Notes under the pieces: generated by a model
The model's database searches: none
Told to the model about the DNA's origin: nothing
The model's input: the letters and a program-made list of their open reading frames with translations, nothing else
Translations under genes and position numbers: made by a program
In this document: in pieces, positions 42,713-51,798 of the stretch
How the letters are laid out: each line of letters starts with the position of its first letter
Numbering within the stretch: position 1 is the stretch's first letter
Assembly (NCBI GenBank): GCA_964453115.1
Contig: CAYVRT010000006.1
Location: forward strand, 54,547 to 118,546
Reading direction: 5' to 3'
Source: JAIWNK01 sp964453115
Lineage (GTDB): Bacteria > Chloroflexota > Anaerolineae > Anaerolineales > Anaerolineaceae
Length of the DNA stretch: 64,000 nucleotides

Positions 42713-44415
42713 CTCTCCACCTCCACAATCAACACCTCAAACGGCAAGAGGTCAAAATCGGTCAGCAAAACTTGCCCGCTCCGCCCCGGTTGCGAAGAAA
42801 ACAGCACCCGGCCAACCTGCCCCACCCCGACAAAAGAAGCCCGTTGTGCCTGTGCAGCATAATTTAGCACAACCAGCACCGTTTCCTGCTCCAATTGACG
42901 CAGAAATGCCAGGTATTGCTGCGCCATTTCTGCCACCGGCTGATAGTCGCCCACCTGCAAGGCCAACCATTGCTTGCGCACCTGCAACAAACGGCGGTAA
43001 AAGTGCCATAGCGAACCCTCATCCTGCTGCTGTGCGGCCACATTGACCTCATCCAAATCATCTTCCTTCACCGGCAGCCAGGGTTGCACCTGCGCCGGGC
43101 AAAAGCCAGCGTTTGGCGCATTGCGCCATTGCATGGGCAAGCGGCACTTGTCACGCCCTGCTTGCGAGGCCAATTTCAGCGCAGCCTGCGGCGAAGCCCC
43201 CAACAAGCTTTGGGCCAGGTGATAGGCACGCAGGCTGAGCGGGTCGCGGAATTGTTGCACATCGCTCAATTCACCATCTCGCATTCCAATTTCCTCGCCA
43301 TTGTATAAAAACGGCGTCCCGCGCAAGGTCAAAATCAGCGCCGCGTTCAGTCGCGCCAATTGCGCATCATTCACCCCATCGCCAAAGCGATTATACAGGC
43401 GTGGTGAATCATGGTTGCCCAACGTGTTGCACGGCCAGGCACCCGGCGGCATGGCACCCAGGCGCTGCTGTTGATTCTTCCGAACCCAGGCCGGGCTTTG
43501 CTGCTCGGTGCGCATCAACGGAAAATTGAAATTAAGGTGCAGTTCATCCATTCCATTGCCATAGAATGCCAGATCATCCGTCTCGCCAATCAACACCCGC
43601 TCCGGATAGGCATTCACCAGGCTGCGCAACTCGCGCATCAGATCATGCACCTCTGGAAAATCATGCTGATACTTAAACAGGCGATCCCAAAGCTGCCCCA
43701 CTTCCTCCTGCTCTGCCGGCGTTTTGGCACGCTGTGAAAGCACATACAATTCATCCAGCGAAACAGGGCAATCATGATCCGGCAACGCAGCATCCTCAAA
43801 AATCGTACCAACTGCATCCAGACGAAAGCCATCTACCCCCATCTCCAGCCAAAAGCGCACCACGTTCCACATCGCCTGCCGCACCGCAAGGTTGTTCCAG
43901 TTCAGGTCAGGCTGCCCCTTGAAGAAAAAGTGATAGTAATACTCACCGGTTTGCGGGTCAAGCTGCCAGGCCGAGCCGCCAAACGTTGAGGCCCAATTAT
44001 TCGGCGGGCCATCCTTGCGCCCTGGATGCCAGATGTACCAATCCCGCCTGGGGTTCTCCTTGCTAGCGCGCGACTCGCGAAACCAGGCATGTTGATCGGA
44101 CGTGTGATTTAAAACCAAATCCAGCACCAGCCGCATCTCACGGCGATGCAGTTCATCCAAAAAATGGCGGAATTGCGTCAATGTGCCATATTCCGGCGCC
44201 ACATCACAATAATCGGAAATATCATACCCACAATCTTCGAGCGGCGAGGGATAATGCGGCGAAAGCCAGATTGCATCCACCCCCAGGTCTTGAAGATAAT
44301 CCAGCTTTTCAATCATACCGGCCAGGTCACCAATTCCATCCCCATTGCCATCCGCAAAACTGCGCGGATAAATTTGGTAAAAAACAGCTTTTTGCCACCA
44401 TTCAAACGATTTCAT
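42709..44415 (-). CDS. GH13 alpha-glucosidase / oligo-1,6-glucosidase
   Basis: 568 residues, an intracellular enzyme with no signal peptide. Catalytic set: nucleophile Asp200 in GFRLDAVG, acid/base Glu278 in IGETDD, stabiliser Asp336 in GNHDSPRL. The N-terminus (WWQKAVFYQIYPRSFADGNGDGIGDL) with QYDL-like calcium loop is that of alpha-1,4/1,6-glucosidases acting on short malto- or isomalto-oligosaccharides. Val after the nucleophile Asp-Ala favours alpha-1,4 over alpha-1,6 specificity in known enzymes (tentative). GGAG upstream of ATG 44415; 21 bases after mtaB. Confidence 0.92.
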   Translation of the reverse strand: MKSFEWWQKAVFYQIYPRSFADGNGDGIGDLAGMIEKLDYLQDLGVDAIWLSPHYPSPLEDCGYDISDYCDVAPEYGTLTQFRHFLDELHRREMRLVLDLVLNHTSDQHAWFRESRASKENPRRDWYIWHPGRKDGPPNNWASTFGGSAWQLDPQTGEYYYHFFFKGQPDLNWNNLAVRQAMWNVVRFWLEMGVDGFRLDAVGTIFEDAALPDHDCPVSLDELYVLSQRAKTPAEQEEVGQLWDRLFKYQHDFPEVHDLMRELRSLVNAYPERVLIGETDDLAFYGNGMDELHLNFNFPLMRTEQQSPAWVRKNQQQRLGAMPPGAWPCNTLGNHDSPRLYNRFGDGVNDAQLARLNAALILTLRGTPFLYNGEEIGMRDGELSDVQQFRDPLSLRAYHLAQSLLGASPQAALKLASQAGRDKCRLPMQWRNAPNAGFCPAQVQPWLPVKEDDLDEVNVAAQQQDEGSLWHFYRRLLQVRKQWLALQVGDYQPVAEMAQQYLAFLRQLEQETVLVVLNYAAQAQRASFVGVGQVGRVLFSSQPGRSGQVLLTDFDLLPFEVLIVEVER

Positions 44416-44436
44416 CTGTTTTCTCTCCTGAATGCC

Positions 44437-45708
44437 TCAAAATTCAGCCAATAACGATTCGCCACACCCGGCAGAAAGCCGGACAAATTCCAACTCATTC
44501 CAACGTGGCTCAGGCAGCCAGCCTTGCACCCGCAAAAAAGTATCGGTCAACCCGCTCATCCGCCAGCCTTGCGGCCCACAGGCCTCGGCAGCCTCCCACA
44601 ACACCTGCACCTGCTGCCCAATCCACTGCTGACGATAGGTCTGGCCGGACTCCGCCAACAAAGCACGCATCTGCGCCCCGCGCGTGCGTGCCACCCGGCC
44701 ATGGACCGGATTGGGAAAATGAGCCGCCGGGGTGCCTGGTCGAGCCGAATAGGTGAAGACATGCCCACCCGAAAAATGCATCGCCCGCACAAATGCCAGG
44801 CTCTCGGCAAACTCATCCTCCGTCTCGCCGGGGAAACCAACAATCAAATCCGTTGTAATTGCCATCTGCGGCACTGCCCGGCGCGCCTGCTCAAGCAGGG
44901 CAGCAAACATCTCCGGGCTGCCCTTGCGCCCCATCCGGCGCAAGGTCGCCGCACAGCCAGATTGGAGCGGCAAATGCAAATGCCGGCACAGGCGCGGCTG
45001 CTCGGCCCACAATGCAAAGAATTCCTCATCCAAATCCCAGGGTTCGATCGAAGAAAGGCGCAAGCGCGGCACATCACAACCTGCCAGCACACCAAGCACC
45101 AGGTCGCGCAGTGTTTGGCGCGGCAACAGTTCACTGCCCCAGGCCCCCAATTGCACTCCGCTCAGCACCACCTCTTTCACCCCACCGCGCTGCGCAGCCT
45201 GCACATCGCCCAGCACCTGTGCCAGAGGCACACTGTGTGACCCGCCGCGCGCCAGGCGCGTGATGCAGTAAGTACAATGATGATCGCAGCCATCTTGCGC
45301 TTTAATGAACGCCCGTGTGCGCTGATGCAATCCAGGCAGCGGTTCACGCGCCAGCGGTTGCAGGTCAAACACTTCGGCAGGAAGATCAAACACCTGCGAA
45401 ACCAGCTGCTCCTTGCCATCATTGTCTACCACCCTTACCACACCAGGCAAAGCTGCCGCGGCCTGCGCATCGAGGGTTGCCCAACAGCCTGTCAGCACAA
45501 CCTTTGCCCCCAAACGTGCTGCCTGCCGGGCCTTTCCACGCGAATCCGAAGCCGCCTCAGCCGTCACTGCACAGGTGTTAAGGATAACCCATTCCGCATC
45601 TGCGGCCTCCGCCACCAGTTCAAAACCCACGGCGCGCAATTGGGCGCCAATGCGTTCCATCTCACTTTGATTGAGTCGGCAGCCAACCGAATCCAAATAC
45701 ACACGCAT
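44437..45708 (-). CDS. mtaB: tRNA-t6A37 methylthiotransferase (MtaB-like)
   Basis: 423 residues; radical SAM methylthiotransferase that turns t6A37 into ms2t6A37 in ANN-decoding tRNAs. N-terminal UPF0004 cluster ligands Cys10 (DSVGC), Cys46 (LNTCAV) and Cys75 (LTGCWA); radical SAM motif CDHHCTYC near 142-149; C-terminal TRAM-like part is weak. The SVGCRLNQSE opening fits MtaB rather than MiaB. Starts at ATG 45708, six bases after TATAAT with no ribosome binding site (see finding on leaderless starts). Confidence 0.88.
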   Translation of the reverse strand: MRVYLDSVGCRLNQSEMERIGAQLRAVGFELVAEAADAEWVILNTCAVTAEAASDSRGKARQAARLGAKVVLTGCWATLDAQAAAALPGVVRVVDNDGKEQLVSQVFDLPAEVFDLQPLAREPLPGLHQRTRAFIKAQDGCDHHCTYCITRLARGGSHSVPLAQVLGDVQAAQRGGVKEVVLSGVQLGAWGSELLPRQTLRDLVLGVLAGCDVPRLRLSSIEPWDLDEEFFALWAEQPRLCRHLHLPLQSGCAATLRRMGRKGSPEMFAALLEQARRAVPQMAITTDLIVGFPGETEDEFAESLAFVRAMHFSGGHVFTYSARPGTPAAHFPNPVHGRVARTRGAQMRALLAESGQTYRQQWIGQQVQVLWEAAEACGPQGWRMSGLTDTFLRVQGWLPEPRWNELEFVRLSAGCGESLLAEF

Positions 45709-45714
45709 ACCCCG

Positions 45715-45720
45715 ATTATA
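45715..45720 (-). promoter_or_regulatory. -10 element of mtaB (likely leaderless)
   Basis: Minus strand TATAAT (45720-45715), then CGGGGT, then the ATG. No standard -35 or Shine-Dalgarno. The spacing places transcription start at the initiator codon. Confidence 0.6.
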
Positions 45721-45787
45721 CCCGCGTTATTGCGGCGCGTGTCTGAACTGTGAGCGGCGCGAGAGAAGCGACCTACCCGGTTTCAAA

Positions 45788-46414
45788 CTAGCCGCCGCCG
45801 CGCAACAACAAAAAATCATCAAAAAGCACGTCCACCCCCCCTTGCTGCGCACTGCCCACCCAAACCCCCACATCTCCAACCGAAAAACTGGCATCATGCG
45901 CCTCAGCCACCACCTGCCCATTCACCCACAAAGTCAGGCGCTCGCCAACGCAATCGGCCTGAATCCGGTTCGTGACCCAGCCAGTTTCAATCAACGGCGT
46001 ATATTCCAGGGTCGGGGCGCTCAAGATGGAAAGCTGCCCGGCCTGCAAACGCAAGATGCCGGCATAACCATCACTGCTGATCAAAAACGCATAATAGTTT
46101 TCTGGATCCTGATAGCGACAAATGAGCCCCAAACGATTATCCAGCGGGCCCCCCATCACTGTTGCCGCAGCCGAGATAATCACATCCCCATCCATCCGCC
46201 CGGTCAGCGACCAGATATCATACCCCGCCCGTTTGTTAAACAAACGCAATCCCCCATCCAGATAGGCAGCAAACGCATCCTCCCCCACCCACACGCTCCA
46301 ACCACTCTGCGGGTCAGAAAAATCATCCGCAAACAGCAGCGGTTCATCGGGCTGTGGGGTAGCGCAGCCCATCAGCATCATCAACAGCAACAGCCAGAGC
46401 CAGCGCTTCATCAT
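45788..46414 (-). CDS. Lipoprotein with concanavalin/LamG-like domain
   Basis: 208 residues. Short signal peptide with lipobox LMGC (Cys about 16). The remainder is beta-rich with the pattern FADDFSDPQSGWSVW, RLGLICRYQDPENYYAFLISSDGYAGI and ADCVGERLTLWVNGQVV...VGVWVGSAQ, matching the jelly-roll domains that bind carbohydrates (DUF1080-like family). Two adjacent ATG codons at 46414/46411 overlap the TPR-gene stop; either may be used. Ligand unknown. Confidence 0.78.
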   Translation of the reverse strand: MMKRWLWLLLLMMLMGCATPQPDEPLLFADDFSDPQSGWSVWVGEDAFAAYLDGGLRLFNKRAGYDIWSLTGRMDGDVIISAAATVMGGPLDNRLGLICRYQDPENYYAFLISSDGYAGILRLQAGQLSILSAPTLEYTPLIETGWVTNRIQADCVGERLTLWVNGQVVAEAHDASFSVGDVGVWVGSAQQGGVDVLFDDFLLLRGGG

Positions 46415-47823
46415 CGGAAATGTTCCTCCAGCAAGCTCCGCGCCCGGTCGCCACTGACCGAGCCAGGTCGCCAATCTGCAGCCGCCTGCAAGTGCTGCTG
46501 CGCCTCCGCAGCGCGCCCCGGCAGAGTCAGCAGCAATTGTCCGAGCGCCAAATGAGCCGCATCGCTCTCCGCCTCGGCCAACGAACGCCGCAAGAAACGC
46601 TCCGCATTGATAGCATCGCCTTGCACCATCAACATTTGCCCCATCAGCAACAACGCCATGGGATCATCAGGCCGCAACGCCAGCACCTGCCGCGCCGCTG
46701 GCAACCCAACCCCCGGCACATCCAACCCATAGGTCAGGCTAAAGCGTGCCAACCGCTGCCAACAGCCCACATCCTGCGGCTGCACCTGCACCGCCTGCTG
46801 ATAAAACGCCAGGGCATTGGCAAGGTCACCCTGTTGTGCATAGGCGCGCCCCTGCTCGGCCCACCACAAGCAAACCAGCGGCTGCCGCTCGGAGAGGGCC
46901 TGCCAAACTGCCAGCGCCTGCTGTGTTTGCCCCGTATCCAACCAGTAAACCGCCGCGGCTGCCTGCACCAGCACCGCATCGGGCTGCAAGGCCAGGGCGC
47001 GCTGCAAAGCTGGCCCACCATCCTGCCCAAGCGCCTGCTGCGCCTGAGCCAACAAGGCCCAGGCCTCAGCATAGTCTGGCGATTGTTGAACAGCCTGTGA
47101 AAACGCCCAGGCCGCCACATCCCACTCCCCCAAACTTCCCAGAGCGCGCCCAATCGTCACCATGCGATATGCCGGGTCAGCGCTGCCAGCCGCCATCTGC
47201 AATGCATCCACCATCGTTTGCGCAGCCGCAGCATAGGCTGGCTCCTGGCTCAGGGCCTGCCAGAGCCCGCGTGCCGCCGAGGGATTGCGCAATGCCTGGA
47301 ACAAACCGGCTTGGTAACGTACGACTGCTGTTGGCTGCGGCAGCGCCAGACAACGTTCCAGCGTTTGTGCAGTTCCTTCCAGGTCCGCAGCGCTGCGCTG
47401 CATCTGCGCCAGAGTGAACAAGGTCTGCTCATCCAAACCCACCTGTTCAACCGCAGTGCGCAACAAACGCTGCGCCTGCTCACTACGCCCCAGGTGTAAA
47501 TACAATTGCGCCAATTGCATTTGCTGATCCATGCGCAAAGGCCGCAGTGCCGCCTGCCTTTCCAGCGCCTGAACTGCTGCGGCCTCGTTGCCCTGCGCCA
47601 GTTCAGCCTGAGCCAGGTCTTCCCAGGCCTGAGCCCGCCAGGGCTGCCAGGAAACCACAACTCGCAGCCCAGCTGCCCGGCGCTCCGCATCTACCGAGCG
47701 GCTCTGCACCTCAGCCTCCATCCATTCAACCGGCAAGGGGGCAAGCGGAAAGATGAGCAACCAGCCCCAAACAATCAGAATGGACAGCGCCAGAATCAGC
47801 AGCGACCGAGAACGGCTCATCAT
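46411..47823 (-). CDS. Membrane-anchored TPR protein
   Basis: 470 residues. N-terminal signal-anchor helix (about 8-27), then continuous helical repeats: W-x2-L-x2-A-x4 patterns typical of TPR units such as AWEDLAQAELAQGNEAAAVQALERQAALRP and ALAFYQQAVQVQPQDVGCWQRLARF, about nine or ten units. A scaffold facing outside the cytoplasm, probably working with the lipoprotein encoded next, with which its stop overlaps. Partner unknown. Confidence 0.8.
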   Translation of the reverse strand: MMSRSRSLLILALSILIVWGWLLIFPLAPLPVEWMEAEVQSRSVDAERRAAGLRVVVSWQPWRAQAWEDLAQAELAQGNEAAAVQALERQAALRPLRMDQQMQLAQLYLHLGRSEQAQRLLRTAVEQVGLDEQTLFTLAQMQRSAADLEGTAQTLERCLALPQPTAVVRYQAGLFQALRNPSAARGLWQALSQEPAYAAAAQTMVDALQMAAGSADPAYRMVTIGRALGSLGEWDVAAWAFSQAVQQSPDYAEAWALLAQAQQALGQDGGPALQRALALQPDAVLVQAAAAVYWLDTGQTQQALAVWQALSERQPLVCLWWAEQGRAYAQQGDLANALAFYQQAVQVQPQDVGCWQRLARFSLTYGLDVPGVGLPAARQVLALRPDDPMALLLMGQMLMVQGDAINAERFLRRSLAEAESDAAHLALGQLLLTLPGRAAEAQQHLQAAADWRPGSVSGDRARSLLEEHFR

Positions 47824-47824
47824 C

Positions 47825-48616
47825 CTAACGACGCCGGGCCAAAATCAACCCGGTTGCGCGCGTAACCCGCACGCCCCCCAAACGGGCAATCTCACCTTCA
47901 ATTTCCAGCTTCATCGCCTGCACCCAATCGGGCGGCCCATCTTCCTCGGCCCAAATGGTCAGGATGTACTCTACCAGGGGCTGTGCCTCCGTAATCCACA
48001 AATCGCCGGCATGATGCAGCACATGCACCTGGTCAAACAGATCGGTTAAAAAGCCGGGGCCATTTTCAAGCGAATAGCGCAGCCCCGGATCACTATCCAT
48101 TGGCCTGTGTGTGAACCGGCTGGCAAGCTGATAAATCTCCTGCACATGCCCGGCCCCATTGCAAGCCGTGCAGAGCCAGCCGCCCGGACGCAGGACGCGC
48201 GCCAGTTCAGCCACTGCCCGGCCAATATCCGGCACATGATAGAGCATGTGATTCGCCACCACCCCATCAAAACTGCGGTCAGGCAATGGCAAGGCCTGCA
48301 CATCGGCCTGTGCAAAGCTCATCCCCATCTGCGATAGGGCAGCCCGTGCCGTGCGCACCATGCCGAAGGAAAAATCGGTCAACACCCCTTGCACCTGCTC
48401 GGGCTTTTCCAAAACTTGCCACAGACGTGCCGGCCCACAACCCACATCCAATACCCGGTGCCCACCCTGCCAAGGCAAGCTGCGCGCCGACCAGGTCAAA
48501 AAATCTTCGGTTTGGCGGCTAAAGCGACGATGCAGTTCAAACCGCGCATTGAGGCGCTGCGGCGTGCGATACTGCACATCTTTCAAGTGTTTCTGGTCAT
48601 CAATCCAATTCATCAC
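47825..48616 (-). CDS. Class I SAM-dependent methyltransferase
   Basis: 263 residues. SAM-binding motif I VLDVGCGPARLW (about 54-65), LPLPDRSFDGVVANHMLYHV motif IV region, and VLRPGGWLC motif. UbiE/type 11 methyltransferase fold; substrate unknown, a small molecule more likely than RNA. GGAGG 7 bases before ATG 48616. It starts the unit with the TPR and lipoprotein genes. Confidence 0.85.
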   Translation of the reverse strand: MMNWIDDQKHLKDVQYRTPQRLNARFELHRRFSRQTEDFLTWSARSLPWQGGHRVLDVGCGPARLWQVLEKPEQVQGVLTDFSFGMVRTARAALSQMGMSFAQADVQALPLPDRSFDGVVANHMLYHVPDIGRAVAELARVLRPGGWLCTACNGAGHVQEIYQLASRFTHRPMDSDPGLRYSLENGPGFLTDLFDQVHVLHHAGDLWITEAQPLVEYILTIWAEEDGPPDWVQAMKLEIEGEIARLGGVRVTRATGLILARRR

Positions 48617-48673
48617 ACACCTCCAAAGTCCAGCAGGGATACATTAATTATAATATGAATTGAACAGCGCACC

Positions 48674-48702
48674 TTGACATAACCTTAAAGCCGTGATAAC
48701 CT
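48674..48702 (+). promoter_or_regulatory. Promoter of cold-shock gene
   Basis: TTGACA (48674-48679), 17-base spacer, TAACCT (48697-48702). Predicts a leader of about 54 bases, a short version of the structured 5' UTRs of csp mRNAs. A palindromic TTATAAT-type patch at 48647-48654 could be the minus-strand -10 for the methyltransferase unit. Confidence 0.55.
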
Positions 48703-48762
48703 TAGCCCCTGCCGCAAACGAACGGTTTGGGCAATATCTTTCAAGAAAGTGAGTAAGTTAGA

Positions 48763-48975
48763 ATGTCTGAACGTCTCATCGGAACCGTCAAGTGGTTCAA
48801 CCCCGCCAAGGGCTATGGTTTCATTGGTCGTGAAAATGGCGAAGATGTCTTCGTCCACTTCAGCGCCATTCAAATGGATGGCTACAAGCAGCTGAAGGAA
48901 GGCGATAAGGTTGAGTTCTCGGTTGAGAAAGGCCCCAAGGGTCTGCAAGCTGCCAACGTCACGATGGCTGCCTGA
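48763..48975 (+). CDS. cspA: Cold-shock domain protein
   Basis: 70 residues. RNP1 (KGYGFI, 16-21) and RNP2 (VFVHF, 29-33) with conserved aromatic residues. Single-stranded RNA/DNA chaperone. Monocistronic between a TTGACA promoter and a bidirectional terminator; its ribosome binding site is weak (AAGAAAGTGAG), which may be compensated in cold-form RNA structure (inference). Confidence 0.95.
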   Translation: MSERLIGTVKWFNPAKGYGFIGRENGEDVFVHFSAIQMDGYKQLKEGDKVEFSVEKGPKGLQAANVTMAA

Positions 48976-49005
48976 TTTTTCCTGAACGTCATTTCCAAAA
49001 AGCCC

Positions 49006-49039
49006 ATCGAGCTGCCTTCACCGGCAGCTCGATCGTTTT
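49006..49039. terminator. Bidirectional intrinsic terminator after csp
   Basis: Perfect 11-bp stem ATCGAGCTGCC / GGCAGCTCGAT over a 6-base loop, followed by CGTTTT on plus; on the minus strand it is followed by GGGCTTTTT, ending the DUF218 transcript too. Confidence 0.88.
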
Positions 49040-49670
49040 AATCCTGAATGCCAACCCAATAAGCCAACAATTTGACGTATTCCAACGTTGTAATCTGCCA
49101 ACCACGGCGGCTGAGGAACCAGGTCTCTGCCCGAAACCAATGCTCGCTGGCCGGGTGAACACGCACACGAATGCCGCTGCCGCGCATTGCCTGCCGAAAG
49201 ATAAGCCGCGTGCGCATTGTGTGATAAGGGTCGGTCACCACAATGCAAGAAGTCAGGCCCTGCTGTTGCATCGTCTCCAACACCGCTTGCGCCTCATCGG
49301 ATGTGCTGCTCGAACGCCCCTGTGTGGTGAGAATATAATCTGCTGGCACACCAGCATACACCACCTGCCAATAGAGGATATGGCTATTCCGTTCACCATC
49401 TTCACGATGCCCGGTTTCCGTCAAAATAAACTTTCCGCCAACATTGCCATCGCGGTAAATCCTGGCAGCCTCCTCGGCCCGCTCCGGCCCGCCGCCGCTC
49501 AACAAAACGATGGCATCGGAACGTTTCACCGGGTCAGAAACGACCAAAAACTTTCCCGCTGCCACAAGCAGCAAATAGCCAAGCAATGGCAGCAGGACCA
49601 GCAAAAAACCACCCCCCAGGCAACCCAACGCCACAGAGCGTGCCCTTCCAGCTGAAACCGGCTGGCTCAC
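49038..49670 (-). CDS. YdcF-like (DUF218) membrane-anchored protein
   Basis: 210 residues. N-terminal signal-anchor helix (about 13-40), then the DUF218 domain: DAIVLLSGGGPERAEEAARIYRDG, VPADYILTTQGRSSSTSDEA, SCIVVTDPYHTMRTRLIFRQ. Family members bind SAM-like or envelope precursors and include vancomycin-sensitivity factors; the exact role is unsettled. Its ATG overlaps the PatB-like stop as ATGA. Confidence 0.86.
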   Translation of the reverse strand: MSQPVSAGRARSVALGCLGGGFLLVLLPLLGYLLLVAAGKFLVVSDPVKRSDAIVLLSGGGPERAEEAARIYRDGNVGGKFILTETGHREDGERNSHILYWQVVYAGVPADYILTTQGRSSSTSDEAQAVLETMQQQGLTSCIVVTDPYHTMRTRLIFRQAMRGSGIRVRVHPASEHWFRAETWFLSRRGWQITTLEYVKLLAYWVGIQD

Positions 49671-50815
49671 TTCAACAATGCCCGGCGCATGCGCTCCAAT
49701 GCATCTTGCAGCATGGCGCGCGGGCAGCCAAAGTTCAGCCGCACAAAGCCCTCGCCACCTGGGCCAAAATCAGCCCCATCCGAAAGCGCCACCCGCCCTT
49801 CTTCCAGGAAGAAGCGATACGGATTCTCAAGGCCGGTTGAGCGGCAGTCAAGCCAGGCAAGATACGTCCCCTCCATCGGAGTCATTTCCACCCCCGGCAA
49901 TTCTTGCTGCGCAAAACGAGCAACCAGGTCCCGATTGGATTGCAAATAGGCCAGCAATTCGTCCAGCCAGGGCTGCCCATCTCGATATGCGGCCAATGCA
50001 GCCACCTGCCCCAACACATTCACCCAGCCAACCAGCCCGCGCCGCCCGGCTTGCAGGCGTTCGCGCAGCCCGGCATCCGGCACAATCGCAAACGAGCATT
50101 CCAGCCCGGCAATGTTATAAGTCTTGCTGGGTGCCATCAGCGTCACCGTCTGCCGCGCAATCTCCGCATCCAGCGAGGCAATCGGCGTGTGCTGATGCGG
50201 CGCATAAATCAAATCACAGTGAATTTCATCCGAACAAATCCACACCCCATGCCGCAAACAAATCTCCGCCAGGCGGCTCAACTCTTGCGGCGTAAAAACC
50301 CGGCCAACCGGGTTGTGTGGGTTGCACAAAATGAACAGGCGCGTTTGCGGTGTAATGGAACGCTCAAACAGGTCAAAATCAATCTCATAACGCCCATCCG
50401 CCCGCCGCACCAGAGCCGCATCCTGACGCAAACAACCGCCATTAGCCGGCGCACTGAGAAAAGGCGGATAGACCGGCGTTTGCACCAACACCGCCTCATT
50501 GGCAGCGCACAAGGTCTGCACCACCCAGTTAAAACCCGTCACCACCCCGGGCATGAACACAATCTGCTCCGGCGTCACCTGCCAGCCATAGCGCGCCGAA
50601 AGACGCTCCATCAGCGCGTCATTGAAACCGCTCACTCGTCCCGGATAGCCAAACACGCCATGCTCCACCCGTTCTCGCAGGGCAACAATCACCGGCTCAG
50701 GAGAACGAAAATCCATATCTGCCACCCACATCGGCAGCACATCGGCATCATAGGCACGCCATTTCAGGCTTTCGGTTGCCCGACGATCGGGTAAAACATC
50801 AAAGATACTGTTCAT
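49667..50815 (-). CDS. patB: PatB/MalY-type C-S lyase (PLP aminotransferase fold)
   Basis: 382 residues. Cystathionine/cysteine-S-conjugate beta-lyase of fold type I. NPHNPVGRVF, SDEIHCDLIY and Schiff-base Lys in APSKTYNIAGL (about residue 228) are the family hallmarks; FGYPGRVSGFNDAL near the N-terminus is typical of PatB. Releases pyruvate, ammonia and a thiol (or H2S). An in-frame ATG 30 bases upstream exists, but 50815 fits the homology and lies 6 bases after TATAAT, with no ribosome binding site. Confidence 0.88.
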   Translation of the reverse strand: MNSIFDVLPDRRATESLKWRAYDADVLPMWVADMDFRSPEPVIVALRERVEHGVFGYPGRVSGFNDALMERLSARYGWQVTPEQIVFMPGVVTGFNWVVQTLCAANEAVLVQTPVYPPFLSAPANGGCLRQDAALVRRADGRYEIDFDLFERSITPQTRLFILCNPHNPVGRVFTPQELSRLAEICLRHGVWICSDEIHCDLIYAPHQHTPIASLDAEIARQTVTLMAPSKTYNIAGLECSFAIVPDAGLRERLQAGRRGLVGWVNVLGQVAALAAYRDGQPWLDELLAYLQSNRDLVARFAQQELPGVEMTPMEGTYLAWLDCRSTGLENPYRFFLEEGRVALSDGADFGPGGEGFVRLNFGCPRAMLQDALERMRRALLK

Positions 50816-50821
50816 GAGTTG

Positions 50822-50840
50822 ATTATAATCCAGGTTTTCG
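50822..50840 (-). promoter_or_regulatory. -10 element of patB (likely leaderless)
   Basis: Minus strand TATAAT (50827-50822), CAACTC, ATG. A TTGAC-type hexamer with a 19-base spacer is present, poorer than usual. Confidence 0.55.
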
Positions 50841-50858
50841 GTCAAATGTCAATAAAAT

Positions 50859-50867
50859 TGGTATAAT
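50859..50867 (+). promoter_or_regulatory. Extended -10 element of the RlmI-like gene
   Basis: TGG-TATAAT (50859-50867) 10 bases before ATG 50878; only a few leader bases remain and no ribosome binding site is present. Confidence 0.55.
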
Positions 50868-50877
50868 CAAACCTGCT

Positions 50878-51789
50878 ATGAATCATCCCCCCTCTACCCT
50901 CATTCTCACTGCCAGCAACTGGCAAGATTATGCCCTGCTCGACAGCGGCAATGGACAACGTCTGGAGCGGTTTGGGCCATTTCGCCTGATTCGCCCCGAG
51001 GCAGAAGCAATCTGGAAGCCTGGCCTGCCAGAAAGCGAATGGAAACATGCCGACGCAGAATTCATCCCCTCACCAGAAGAAAACGGCGGCCATTGGGCCT
51101 ATCACCGCAGCATGCCCGAACGCTGGAAGATGGACTATCAGGGCCTAACCTTTTGGGCCAAGACCAGCGCCTCGCGCCATTTGGGCGTTTTCCCGGAACA
51201 ATCTCCGCATTGGGACTGGATGCAGCGCCAGATTCGCACTGCCCAACGCCCGGTGCGCGTTCTCAACCTGTTTGGCTACACAGGCCTGGCCTCGCTGGCC
51301 GCCGCCCGAGCCGGTGCTCAGGTCACCCATGTAGATGCCTCACGCAAGGTTGTGCTTTGGGGGCGCGAAAGTCAAAACCTCTCCAACATGGATTCTGCAC
51401 CCATTCGCTGGATTGTAGATGATGCGCTCAAGTTTGTGCAACGAGAAGCACGCCGCGCCTCTCACTATGATGGCATCCTGCTCGACCCGCCCAAGTTTGG
51501 GCGCGGCCCAAAGGGCGAGGTGTGGGAATTTTACAAACTGCTGCCCAACCTGCTGCGTGCCTGCCGTGAGGTGCTATCTGCCCAACCGCTCTTCATCATC
51601 CTGACCGCCTATGCGGTTAAAGCCTCGCCCATTACCCTACACTATGCATTCCAGGAAATGATGGATGGCATTCAGGGTCAGACGAGCATTGGTGAACTAA
51701 CCCTGCGCGAAGCCAGCGGTGAACGGCTGCTACCAACAGCCATCTTTGCCCGTTGGAGCGCTTTGCCCACCACGGAAGAAAGCAAATAA
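50878..51789 (+). CDS. RlmI-like SAM-dependent methyltransferase (COG1092 type)
   Basis: 303 residues. N-terminal region of about 110 residues, then the methyltransferase core with VLNLFGYTGLASLAAARAGAQVTHVDAS (motif I) and the catalytic-loop LDPPKFGRGP (about 200). This family makes 5-methylcytosine or N2-methylguanine in rRNA; the PUA domain of RlmI is absent or very divergent, so the substrate is open. Divergent from patB, sharing a 62-base intergenic region. Confidence 0.87.
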   Translation: MNHPPSTLILTASNWQDYALLDSGNGQRLERFGPFRLIRPEAEAIWKPGLPESEWKHADAEFIPSPEENGGHWAYHRSMPERWKMDYQGLTFWAKTSASRHLGVFPEQSPHWDWMQRQIRTAQRPVRVLNLFGYTGLASLAAARAGAQVTHVDASRKVVLWGRESQNLSNMDSAPIRWIVDDALKFVQREARRASHYDGILLDPPKFGRGPKGEVWEFYKLLPNLLRACREVLSAQPLFIILTAYAVKASPITLHYAFQEMMDGIQGQTSIGELTLREASGERLLPTAIFARWSALPTTEESK

Positions 51790-51798
51790 CCCGCCCTA

